Positions 7,290 to 13,596 of a DNA stretch of 24,952 nt are shown in pieces. This DNA is from JACDAS01 sp046262415 (lineage in GTDB: Bacteria > Actinomycetota > Thermoleophilia > Gaiellales > Gaiellaceae): positions 1 through 24,952 of the forward strand of contig JBHEMU010000039.1 of assembly GCA_046262415.1 (NCBI GenBank). The letters are read 5' to 3'. The notes beneath the pieces are model-generated. The model saw only the letters and a program-made list of their open reading frames with translations. It ran no database searches and was not told where the DNA came from. The translations under genes were made by a program, and so were the position numbers. Each line of letters starts with the position of its first letter. The first letter of the stretch is position 1.

Positions 7290-7999
7290 GCCAGCGCTCG
7301 TTCCTCGACCGCGCGCAGTAGCCGGCGTCGTTCCTGCTCGGTCAGGACGCCCGCAAATGGAGAGCTCTGCCGAAGCTCGCGCGCCTTGCCCGTATCGGCG
7401 CCGATTGCCCTGGCGATTCTCGGCAAGGGCAGAGCGAGGATCCGCTCCCATTCGTCGGCCCAGCGGGGATGAATCCGGCCGGCCTCACGCCAGCGTCGAA
7501 GACGCCTGCGCGCGTGAGCGACGAGCGGGTCGTCGAGCCGTTCTGCGACAAGGCGATGATAGGCCATCGCCTGGAGCTCCGGTACGCGGTGCGTTCGACG
7601 CCGGCTCCGTGGAAGCAGCCGCTCGAGGTCGAGCCTGTCTCGGGCATGGCGGTCTCGCCCACGCATGACGTGCGCCAGCGGGCGAGCCGCCCCCCTTGCG
7701 CGAGCCTGTTCGACCTCCTCGAGGAGCTCGAGAAGCTCGGCGAGCGGAATCTCGCGACGGCCGCCTGGTGTCAGCACGGCAGAGATGTCTCCTTTCGCGA
7801 CCCAGCGATCGAGCGCCGTCTGACTGACCCCGAGCAGTCGGGCCGCTTCCGCCCGGGAGATGGTCGCCCCGGCGATCGTCTCCAGGAATTCGGACACGTG
7901 CGCGAGGTCGTCGCGGAGGCTGGGATCTGCATCACGTTCGACGCGACGGAGACGCAGCAGGTTCCTGATCGCTTCGCCGCTTCGCCCCTTCTCCGACAC
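7286..7999 (-). CDS. Excisionase-type helix-turn-helix protein, probable partner of the nucleotidyltransferase
   Basis: The protein has 237 residues. A MerR/excisionase-like helix-turn-helix lies near residues 47-95: ISRAEAARLLGVSQTALDRW, then VAKGDIS, TPGGRREIPLAELLELLEEV. The rest is very rich in Arg and helical, with ELQAMAYHRLVAERLDDPLV and REAGRIHPRWADEWERILAL, and belongs to no catalytic family I recognise. The stop overlaps the downstream nucleotidyltransferase start by 4 bases, so the two are made together. HTH plus DUF6036/AbiEii-like nucleotidyltransferase pairs look like toxin-antitoxin modules, and I infer this one is the DNA-binding antitoxin or regulator. The GTG start overlaps an inverted repeat that could be its own operator. 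TACGAT (plus 8008-8013) lies 8 nt upstream of the start, and the DNA upstream is AT-rich. Confidence 0.8.
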   Translation of the reverse strand: MSEKGRSGEAIRNLLRLRRVERDADPSLRDDLAHVSEFLETIAGATISRAEAARLLGVSQTALDRWVAKGDISAVLTPGGRREIPLAELLELLEEVEQARARGAARPLAHVMRGRDRHARDRLDLERLLPRSRRRTHRVPELQAMAYHRLVAERLDDPLVAHARRRLRRWREAGRIHPRWADEWERILALPLPRIARAIGADTGKARELRQSSPFAGVLTEQERRRLLRAVEERALA

Positions 8000-8013
8000 G
8001 ATCCCTGATCGTA
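7998..8013 (-). promoter_or_regulatory. Inverted repeat and -10 at the start of the HTH gene
   Basis: ACGATC-CCT-GATCGT (7998-8012) is a perfect 6-bp inverted repeat spanning the GTG start of the HTH gene and overlapping a minus-strand TACGAT hexamer (plus 8008-8013). This is the position expected for an autorepression operator. The overlap with the -10 and start codon is seen; the regulatory role is inferred. Confidence 0.45.
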
Positions 8014-8130
8014 GCAGCTTGTGTTGAATAATAGTGCGTGATTCCTTAACTTTATTCTTGGAGCTTATGGCCTGATTTCTCCAACAGAAGGTACCTCCGG
8101 CGAGTCCGGCTCAGTCGACTATCGGTTCTC
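8014..8130. other. AT-rich intergenic stretch without a gene
   Basis: About 8017-8085 contains words such as TTGAATAATAG and TTAACTTTATTCTTGG, far richer in A and T than anything else in the window. No credible reading frame lies here. It probably holds the promoter of the minus-strand HTH/nucleotidyltransferase pair, and its composition is a sign that the pair may have been acquired by transfer. Confidence 0.4.
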
Positions 8131-8186
8131 GCAGCGACCGCGTGGGAACGCGCTGCTGAGGGGCCCGGCCGGGCCGGGCCCCTCAG
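8131..8186 (-). terminator. Two adjacent strong hairpins after the protease gene
   Basis: The larger hairpin (8156-8186) has a perfect 14-bp stem, CTGAGGGGCCCGGC with GCCGGGCCCCTCAG around a 3-base loop, and begins 10 bases past the protease stop on the minus strand. The next (8131-8156) pairs GCAGCG with CGCTGC around an inner region, or alternatively CGCGT with ACGCG around GGGA. No T tract follows on either strand. The position fits a terminator for the protease transcript. Confidence 0.55.
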
Positions 8187-8196
8187 CGGATCGGAT

Positions 8197-9147
8197 TCAG
8201 ATTCCCAGCGGCTTCGCGCAGCTCGCGGCGCGGCCGTCCACCGTCACGAGCTTGTAGCTCGAGCCGATCAGCGCGAAGATCTGCTGCATGTCCGTGCCGA
8301 AGTTGAGCCCCGGCACCGGCAGGCCGGCGACGCCGATCCCGTGCGTCAGGTCGCCCACCGCGAGCCCCGCCGGGTTCATCACGCCGCTACCGGAGTCGCC
8401 GGGCAGCCCGTAGCCGACCCAGTTGAACCCTCGCGGCGAGGTGAACTTGAACAGCAGCGTCAGGTCCGGGATCACCTCGCCGAACTTCGCGTAGCCCTGC
8501 TCGACGAAGAAGGCGTAGCCGTGCCCGTAGTGCATGACCGGCTGGCCGAGCGGATCGCCGCAGAAGACGCCGGTCGGACCGAGCCCGCCCGCGATGCCGG
8601 GCACGACCTTGAGTCCGGTGTTGATCTTCACGAGTCCGAAATCCTTGCCGATCCCCTGGTTCCAGCTCTTCACCACCCTGCCGATCGCGGCCAGGGTGAC
8701 GATCACCGTGTCCGTCGGGTCGACCCGCGTGGCGACCTGGGCGATCACGGTGGAGCCGCCGCTGAGACAGTGCCCGGCCGTGCCGATGTAGGACGAGGCG
8801 CCGTCCGTGAAGACGAAGTTCATCGTGCAGCCGTGCGGCGAGACCATGCACGTGCCCGCCGAGACCGCGTTGAGCGAGACGCCCGAGGTACCCGCATAGG
8901 GCGGCGCCGTGCCCAGGCAGTTGGGTTCGAGCGGCGCCCCTGGCGCGAACCGGACCTCGACGCCCCTCGGACCCGCCGCGGCGATCCGCGCCTCGAGCTC
9001 CGGCGTCAGCCAGGCGGGGCGCGGCTGGGCGAGCGTCGCGAGCGTTCCCTCCGCTCCCGCGTGCTTCGCCGCCGCGAGCGCGGTGGTCGAGCCGGTGAGG
9101 AGCAGGAACCCGGCGGCGCAGCCTGCCAGCGTCAACAGCCTTCTCAT
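8197..9147 (-). CDS. Secreted trypsin-like (chymotrypsin-fold) serine protease
   Basis: The mature protein should be an extracellular serine protease. From ATG at 9147 it has 316 residues, starting with a signal peptide (MRRLLTLAGCAAGFLLLTGS then TTALAAA). The start is set by AGGAGG (plus 9154-9159), 6 nt upstream; a longer frame upstream has no such support. The catalytic triad is visible: H126 in GTAGHCLSGG, D169 in GKDFGLVKI and S252 in GLPGDSGSGV, so it should be active. Several Cys residues (C77, C100, C107, C127, C196) could form disulfides. Residues 40-90 form a region before the catalytic domain that may be a short propeptide. No partner gene for a substrate is obvious; it is divergent from the DUF5701-like gene. 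Confidence 0.88.
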   Translation of the reverse strand: MRRLLTLAGCAAGFLLLTGSTTALAAAKHAGAEGTLATLAQPRPAWLTPELEARIAAAGPRGVEVRFAPGAPLEPNCLGTAPPYAGTSGVSLNAVSAGTCMVSPHGCTMNFVFTDGASSYIGTAGHCLSGGSTVIAQVATRVDPTDTVIVTLAAIGRVVKSWNQGIGKDFGLVKINTGLKVVPGIAGGLGPTGVFCGDPLGQPVMHYGHGYAFFVEQGYAKFGEVIPDLTLLFKFTSPRGFNWVGYGLPGDSGSGVMNPAGLAVGDLTHGIGVAGLPVPGLNFGTDMQQIFALIGSSYKLVTVDGRAASCAKPLGI

Positions 9148-9270
9148 CAGCAACCTCCTGGTTGTCGGTCGATCGGGGCGTCGGGCGTTCGCCGACCAGT
9201 ACCCCCTTTCACCGCACGTCATGCATCACCGGGCCAGCTTCCGAGCTGGGACCGCGTACGTTCCTTCTTC
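9148..9270. promoter_or_regulatory. Divergent promoter region between protease and DUF5701-like gene
   Basis: This gap holds the protease Shine-Dalgarno (AGGAGG, plus 9154-9159) and a TACGTT hexamer (9257-9262) that lies 8 nt before the GTG of the plus-strand gene. A perfect small hairpin, CCAGCT-TCCG-AGCTGG (9234-9249), sits just upstream of that hexamer and may be an operator half or an RNA structure in the protease leader. Confidence 0.4.
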
Positions 9271-9900
9271 GTGGCCCGCACCGAACTCCGGAAGGCGTTC
9301 GACCGCCAGGTCGAGACCTTGCTCGCGAAGGGATACGCCGAGCTCGCAGGCATCGCCCCGGATCTCTTCAGGCAGGGACTCGCGCCCCTCCGGGAGAGGC
9401 TTTCCGAGCTGCCCTCGAGCACGGACGGCGCGCGCCTCCCCTTCGTGATCGCCGTCCACCGCGACGCCGTCCGCGCCGGGAGGTCGATGCCGCTCGTCGA
9501 GCTCGCGGGCAGGCCCGGACTGGTCCGCATGGATCCGACCGACCCCGGCGAGTTCGCGCCGATCGAGGGCGTCCACCTTCCCCTCGGCCCGGCCTACCTG
9601 CTCGCCGACCTCGACACGGGCGCAGACACCCTGAACGTCACACCCGACGGGGCGCTGGAGAGGCTCCTCGAGGAGGGCCGCTCCCCGCTGACGATCGAGG
9701 AAGGCGTGGCTGTGCTCACGCACTACCCGGACGTGCTGGAGACACACAACAGCTTCTCGCTACTCGGCTCGCGGCGCGGTGACCGCCGCGTGCCCGCTCT
9801 GTGGCGGAGCAACGGCCATCCGAGGCTCGGCTGGTGCTGGGCCGGCAACCCGCACACGTGGCTCGGCTCGGCATCCTGCGCCGCCCGGCTCGGCTCGTGA
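9271..9900 (+). CDS. DUF5701-like protein of unknown function
   Basis: The product has 209 residues and looks like the actinobacterial DUF5701 family (FDRQVETLLAKGYAELAGI near the N-terminus, then LPFVIAVHRD, MPLVELAGRPGLVRMDP and LPLGPAYLLADLDTGADTLN). The C-terminal part LTIEEGVAVLTHYPDVLE, SLLGSRRGDRRVPALW and GWCWAGNPHTWLGSASC is distinctive, Trp- and Cys-containing. No signal peptide or membrane segment is seen, so it is probably cytoplasmic. Function unknown. GTG at 9271 is chosen because TACGTT at 9257-9262 lies 8 nt upstream and the conserved-looking sequence begins right after it; the open frame extends far upstream only as a shadow of the protease gene. Confidence 0.75.
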   Translation: MARTELRKAFDRQVETLLAKGYAELAGIAPDLFRQGLAPLRERLSELPSSTDGARLPFVIAVHRDAVRAGRSMPLVELAGRPGLVRMDPTDPGEFAPIEGVHLPLGPAYLLADLDTGADTLNVTPDGALERLLEEGRSPLTIEEGVAVLTHYPDVLETHNSFSLLGSRRGDRRVPALWRSNGHPRLGWCWAGNPHTWLGSASCAARLGS

Positions 9901-9930
9901 GGCGGCAGGGGCCCGCCTGGAGCATGGCAC

Positions 9931-11394
9931 CTAACCCGTCTCGGCGACCGCGGGGGCGCCGATCTCCTCCTTCTCCGCGTGCCCGCCGGCGAACGCCCCG
10001 GCGCGGAGCAGCGTGCCGCCCAGCGCCGCCGCCGCGAGCGCGAAGACGGCGCCCACGACGAAGGCGACGTGGTAGCCGCCGTTGAGCGCCGCCAGCCTGC
10101 CGTCGCCGGAGTCGAGCAGCGCGTCCGTGCGCGAGGCGGCGAGGCTGGCGAGGACCGCGAGCCCGAGCGCCCCGCCCATCATGAACGACGTGTTGACGAC
10201 TCCCGAGGCGAGACCGGCCTCGCCCGGCTCGACGTCGCTCATCGCGGCCAGCAGCACCGGGTTGAAGGCCATGCCGGCCCCGAAGCCGAGGAGGATCATG
10301 CTCGGGAGCACGTCGACGGCGAAGGTGCCGTCGACGGGAGCGCGCGCGAACAGGAGCAGGCCGATCGCCGAGAGCAGCAGCCCGATCGCCAGCGGCGCCC
10401 GGAGACCGAACCGCATCACCAGCTTGGCGGAGAGACCGAGCGAGAACGCCGCCATGATCAGGTTCGCCGGCAGGAAGGCGAGACCGACCTGCAAGGGGCT
10501 GTACCCGAGCACCAGCTGCAGGTACAGAGCCGAGAGGAAGAACCAGGCGAACATCGCCCCGGCCCAGAGGACGCCGACGGCGTTCGCGGTCGCCACGTTC
10601 CGCAGGCGGAAGAGCCTGAGCGGCATCAGCGGTGAGCGAACGCGCGCCTCGATGCCGAGGAAGAGCGCCAGCAGCACGACCGCGGCGGCGAGCAGACCGA
10701 GCGTCTGGCCTGACGTCCAGCCTTCCTCGTTGCCGTTCACGATCGCGTAGACGGCGAGCATCAGCGACGCGGTCACCGTCACCGCGCCGGCGACGTCGAG
10801 GCGCCCGGATGCCTCAGGGCCGCGACTGGCGGGAAGCAGGAGGATGCAGAGCACGAAGACGGCGACGCCGACCGGGAGGTTGACGAGGAAGATCCAGTGC
10901 CAGTCGAGCACGTCGGTGAGGACGCCGCCGGCGAGCACGCCGACACTGCCCCCGCCGGCGGCGACGAAGCCGATCACGCCCATCGCCTTCGCCCGCTCGG
11001 CCGGCTCGGTGAACAGGGTCATCACCAGCGACAGCGCGACGACGGCCACGACGGCGCCGCCGAGGCCCTGCACCGCCCGCGCGCCGACCAGGAACGCCTG
11101 CGAGGTCGCGAGCCCGCAGGCGAGCGAGGCGACGGTGAAGACTGCGAGGCCGATCAGGAACAGGCGCCGGTGGCCGAAGAGGTCGCCGAGCCGGCCGCCG
11201 AGCAGCAGGAAGCCGCCGAAGGTGAGCAGGTAGGCGTTCACGACCCAGGCGAGCGACGTCTGGGAGAAGCCGAGATCCTCCCTGATCGACGGCAGCGCGA
11301 CGTTCACGATCGTCGTGTCGAGCACGATCATCAGGTCGCCCAGGCAGAGGACGAGGAGCGCGAGCCAGCGGGTGCGGCTGTCGGAGATGGTCAT
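9931..11394 (-). CDS. MFS drug exporter of the DHA2 (14-helix) family
   Basis: The protein has 487 residues and hydrophobic segments consistent with 14 transmembrane helices. Family marks include the helix 1 motif LDTTIVNVALPSIREDLG, motif A in GGRLGDLFGHRRLFLIG (loop 2-3), GARAVQGLGGAVVAVVALSL in helix 4 and the antiporter motif C region GVLAGGVLTDVLDWHWIF in helix 5. DHA2 proteins export drugs or metabolites in exchange for protons; the substrate cannot be told. The start ATG has a clear Shine-Dalgarno (GAAAGGAAG, plus 11401-11409), 6 nt away. No TetR or MarR gene is adjacent, but a perfect inverted repeat in the divergent region (11458-11486) suggests a regulator binds there. The cytoplasmic tail ends with an acidic and Ala-rich stretch. 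Confidence 0.93.
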   Translation of the reverse strand: MTISDSRTRWLALLVLCLGDLMIVLDTTIVNVALPSIREDLGFSQTSLAWVVNAYLLTFGGFLLLGGRLGDLFGHRRLFLIGLAVFTVASLACGLATSQAFLVGARAVQGLGGAVVAVVALSLVMTLFTEPAERAKAMGVIGFVAAGGGSVGVLAGGVLTDVLDWHWIFLVNLPVGVAVFVLCILLLPASRGPEASGRLDVAGAVTVTASLMLAVYAIVNGNEEGWTSGQTLGLLAAAVVLLALFLGIEARVRSPLMPLRLFRLRNVATANAVGVLWAGAMFAWFFLSALYLQLVLGYSPLQVGLAFLPANLIMAAFSLGLSAKLVMRFGLRAPLAIGLLLSAIGLLLFARAPVDGTFAVDVLPSMILLGFGAGMAFNPVLLAAMSDVEPGEAGLASGVVNTSFMMGGALGLAVLASLAASRTDALLDSGDGRLAALNGGYHVAFVVGAVFALAAAALGGTLLRAGAFAGGHAEKEEIGAPAVAETG

Positions 11395-11457
11395 CGGCGT
11401 CTTCCTTTCGCTGCGTTCGTGAATCGGTTTCGAGCAGTTGGACCGCGAGGCCCGCCG

Positions 11458-11486
11458 GAACTCATCGGTCTGCGCGCGATGAGTTC
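11458..11486. promoter_or_regulatory. Perfect 9-bp inverted repeat in the exporter/STAS divergent region
   Basis: GAACTCATC, an 11-base spacer, then GATGAGTTC. The centres of the arms are 20 bp apart, about two helical turns, so a dimeric regulator could bind both on one face of the DNA. It sits 64 bp upstream of the exporter ATG and 27 bp upstream of the STAS ATG. A transcription factor operator is inferred; no regulator gene is next to it. Confidence 0.55.
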
Positions 11487-11495
11487 TCGCCGAGA

Positions 11496-11511
11496 GGAGG
11501 GTCTATCCTCC
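11496..11511 (+). promoter_or_regulatory. Possible Shine-Dalgarno-masking hairpin before the STAS gene
   Basis: GGAGGG (11496-11501) can pair with TCCTCC (11506-11511), one pair being G-U, around the loop TCTA. GGAGG is the likely ribosome binding site of the STAS gene and the pairing strand ends one base before its ATG. The same stretch also contains a TATCCT hexamer (11504-11509), only 3 nt from the ATG, so a leaderless start is possible instead. Confidence 0.35.
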
Positions 11512-11512
11512 G

Positions 11513-11803
11513 ATGGCCGCTCCGGCGCCGCGAACGATCACGTTCACCGTCCACGGCCCGATCGCGCGCGGTGACCTGCCCGGTCTCTGCGACCGCGTCT
11601 GCGGGCTGCTGGAGCGAAGCGGCGCCGACGTCGCGCTCTGCGACGTGAGCGGCGTCGATCCCGACGCGGTGACGGTCGAGGCCCTCGCCCGCCTTCAGCT
11701 CGCCGCGCGCCGCCACGGGTGCCGGGTCCGGCTGCGCCACGCCTCGGCCGAGTTGCTCGACCTGCTCGCCTTCATGGGGCTGCGCGACGTCCTGCCGGAC
11801 TGA
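11513..11803 (+). CDS. STAS-domain protein (anti-sigma factor antagonist-like)
   Basis: The product is a 96-residue single domain. ITFTVHGPIARGDLPGLCDRV forms the first strand and helix, ALCDVSGVDPDAVTVEALARL the central strand and helix, and the end CRVRLRHASAELLDLLAFMG then LRDVLPD is typical of STAS domains. In classical SpoIIAA-type antagonists a conserved Ser in DSSG is phosphorylated by the partner anti-sigma kinase; here that site reads DAVTVEAL, with no Ser but a Thr nearby, so classical regulation is doubtful. No kinase gene is adjacent. It is divergent from the exporter, and a 97-bp structured repeat begins 7 bases after its stop and fills the gap to the convergent sigma factor gene. 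Confidence 0.85.
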   Translation: MAAPAPRTITFTVHGPIARGDLPGLCDRVCGLLERSGADVALCDVSGVDPDAVTVEALARLQLAARRHGCRVRLRHASAELLDLLAFMGLRDVLPD

Positions 11804-11810
11804 GGATCTA

Positions 11811-11907
11811 GGAGCGTGGGTCTCTACCCGGATGCGCTCGTGCGGTCAGCTCAGACGGAGCCCGGGCAAGCCCGTGCTCCTGAGGTCGGCGTCGCAAGCG
11901 ACGCCTA
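11811..11907. repeat. 97-bp structured repeat, copy 1
   Basis: This copy differs from the two at 24621-24814 by 7-8 bases and has no gaps. It contains three potential hairpins: GGGT-CTCT-ACCC (11818-11829); GGAGC and GCTCC arms with an inner CGGG-CAAG-CCCG helix and one mismatch (11857-11880); and GGCGTCG-CAAG-CGACGCC (11888-11905). It occupies nearly the whole gap between the convergent STAS and sigma factor genes, and its terminal CTA supplies the sigma factor's stop codon. A REP-like 3'-end element or bidirectional terminator is the likeliest reading. Confidence 0.85.
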
Positions 11908-12903
11908 GGCCTCGAGACGCGCGGGCAGGCCGAAGAGCGGGAACACACGCTCGGTGTCCAGGAAGAACGTGAACTCCGCGATGCGGCCGCCCGCCAGCTC
12001 GAGCACCTGCAGCGCCCACGGGTCGAAGCCGCTGCCGGAGTCGCTCGGCTTGTACTGGCCGAACGCCGGCGATCCGTTCGCCGCCCCGGCCGGGATCACG
12101 CGCGAGCCGCGGCAGCCGGCTCCAGGCCCGAGCCACCAGCGGAAGATGCTCTCGCGTCCGCTCAGCCACACCTCGTACGGCGGCATCGACTGCGTCGCGT
12201 CCTCCTGGATCAGCGAGGTGAGCGCGTCCATGTCGTACCGCTCGAAGGCCTCGACGTAGCGAGCAAGCAGCTCCCGGGCGGCGGCGTCGAGCTCCGGGAC
12301 CGGGTCGGCCGCGCTGGCACCGCTCGCTTCGAGCGTCGCGCGCGCGCGCTGGAGGGCGCTGTTGACGGACGCCACGCTCGAGTCGAGGAGCTCGGCCACC
12401 TCGGTCGCCTTCCAGCGCAGGACCTCGCAGAGGATGAGCACGGCCCGCTGGCGCGGCGGGAGGTGCTGCAGGGCGGCGACGAACGCGAGGCGGATCGTCT
12501 CGCGCGACACCGCGACGTCCGCGGGGTCGGCGTCGGCCGCCACCACCAGCCCGTCCGGGACCGGCTCGATCCACGTCACCTCAGGGAGGATGCGGCCGAT
12601 CGGGCCGTCGGGGTTCCACGCGGGCCCGAGGTCCATGGGACGCGCGCGGCGTTCGCTCCCTTTCAGCATGTCCAGGCAGACGTTGGTCGCGATGCGGTAG
12701 AGCCACGATCGCAGCGCCGCGCGGCCCTCGAAGCGGCCGTAGCCCCGCCACGCGCGGACGAGCGTCTCCTGCACCGCGTCCTCGGCCTCGAACGGCGAGC
12801 CGAGCATGCGGTAGCAGTAGGCGACGAGTTCCGAGCGGTGCTCCTCGAGCCGCTGCTCCAGCTCGCCGGCGCCGGGCTTGACTGTGACCGACGACTCCCT
12901 CAC
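11905..12903 (-). CDS. ECF-type RNA polymerase sigma factor with SnoaL-like C-terminal domain (SigG/TIGR02960-like)
   Basis: The protein has 332 residues from GTG at 12903. Region sigma-2 (about residues 22-85) reads ELVAYCYRMLGSPFEAEDAV, then QETLVRAWRGYGRFEGRAAL and SWLYRIATNVCLDML. Region sigma-4 (about 140-195) reads AFVAALQHLPPRQRAVLILC, LRWKATEVAELLDSSVASVN and SALQRARATL. The remaining ~130 residues (ARYVEAFERYDMDALTSLIQ, FTFFLDTERVFPLFGLPARL) are a SnoaL/NTF2-like domain, as in SigG-like factors, where it replaces a separate anti-sigma protein as a likely regulatory part. A TACGAT hexamer (plus 12912-12917) lies 8 nt upstream of the start, and there is no clear Shine-Dalgarno. The signal it answers to is unknown. 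The stop codon lies inside the 97-bp repeat. Confidence 0.92.
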   Translation of the reverse strand: MRESSVTVKPGAGELEQRLEEHRSELVAYCYRMLGSPFEAEDAVQETLVRAWRGYGRFEGRAALRSWLYRIATNVCLDMLKGSERRARPMDLGPAWNPDGPIGRILPEVTWIEPVPDGLVVAADADPADVAVSRETIRLAFVAALQHLPPRQRAVLILCEVLRWKATEVAELLDSSVASVNSALQRARATLEASGASAADPVPELDAAARELLARYVEAFERYDMDALTSLIQEDATQSMPPYEVWLSGRESIFRWWLGPGAGCRGSRVIPAGAANGSPAFGQYKPSDSGSGFDPWALQVLELAGGRIAEFTFFLDTERVFPLFGLPARLEA

Positions 12904-12972
12904 CGTGCCCCATCGTAACGCTCGCGTCACGCTCGCCGGCTGGGCGGTCGCGACAGTGGGCCACGGGGGGCG

Positions 12973-13377
12973 ATGTCGACGGAGCGGCACGTCCCGCTGC
13001 TTCAGGAGGCGCCGCGCGAGTCCATACTGCACGGACGGAACTTCAGGGATCGCCAGCTGACGGTCGCGAGGTTCAACACCCCGGGCGGGACCGTCGCCTG
13101 GGCGTCTCCGAGGCTGAAGCTGAACAATCGACCGTTCCGTGGGCCGAGCGTGGGTCGGGTTTCCGTCAAGGTCGGCGACCGTTTCCGGGTCGGGGGAACG
13201 CATGTCATGTGCGAGGTCGAGACCCATGCCGGGGTCGGCAAGGTCGTGATTTGCGTGCTCGTCGAGAAGGGCGGGATCCCCGTCGGGTCGCCCGGCGTCG
13301 TCCTCGGGTCCCACGTGATCATGGTCAGGAGCGCCGCCGGCTCGAGGAGCAAGGTCCTGTTCAGGAAGACGTTCTAG
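12973..13377 (+). CDS. Small hypothetical protein
   Basis: The frame encodes 134 residues in no family I recognise. GC at third codon positions is high, as in real genes here. The N-terminal ~60 residues are polar (ESILHGRNFRDRQLTVARFN). The C-terminal ~70 residues look like a small beta-rich domain: VGRVSVKVGDRFRVGG, HVMCEVETHAGVGKVVICVL, SHVIMVRSAAGSR. The C-terminal part resembles secreted actinobacterial hypotheticals, but there is no signal peptide, no Shine-Dalgarno and no TANNNT hexamer at this ATG. The true start may lie elsewhere, or the 5' part may be degraded. It is divergent from the sigma factor gene, 69 bp away. Confidence 0.5.
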   Translation: MSTERHVPLLQEAPRESILHGRNFRDRQLTVARFNTPGGTVAWASPRLKLNNRPFRGPSVGRVSVKVGDRFRVGGTHVMCEVETHAGVGKVVICVLVEKGGIPVGSPGVVLGSHVIMVRSAAGSRSKVLFRKTF

Positions 13378-13596
13378 CGCTCCGATGGGCGTGCGAACGA
13401 TCGCGCGCGGCCCGCGGCCGGCCACCCGGGAGAATCCGGCCGGCCTGACGCAGCGCCCATTTCCCGTCGAAGCCGAGCAGCTTCGAGCGCCGCGCGGATT
13501 CACGGAAGCCTGCCGGCAGACCGGCGGCCTTTCCGAGGATCCTCTGGCTCGACGCGGCCACGGCGAGGCACGACCGCCGGAGCCGTGGTTGCCCGG
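13378..13596. other. Gap between hypothetical protein and thiolase; no supported gene
   Basis: This stretch of 219 bases lies between two converging genes. A minus-strand frame (13361-13600) starts with an ATGA overlap at the thiolase stop and would encode 79 residues rich in Arg, but it runs on into the neighbouring hypothetical gene and has no recognisable motif. I see no hairpin with a T tract. Confidence 0.3.

Noticed and set aside
6891..7451. Treating the two nucleotidyltransferase halves as two separate genes
   Set aside because: The conserved sequence continues exactly across one G5 run when one base is removed, so one broken gene is the better reading.
8956..9900. A longer N-terminus for the DUF5701-like protein
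   Set aside because: The upstream part of that frame is antisense to the protease gene; the conserved part and the TACGTT element both point to GTG 9271.
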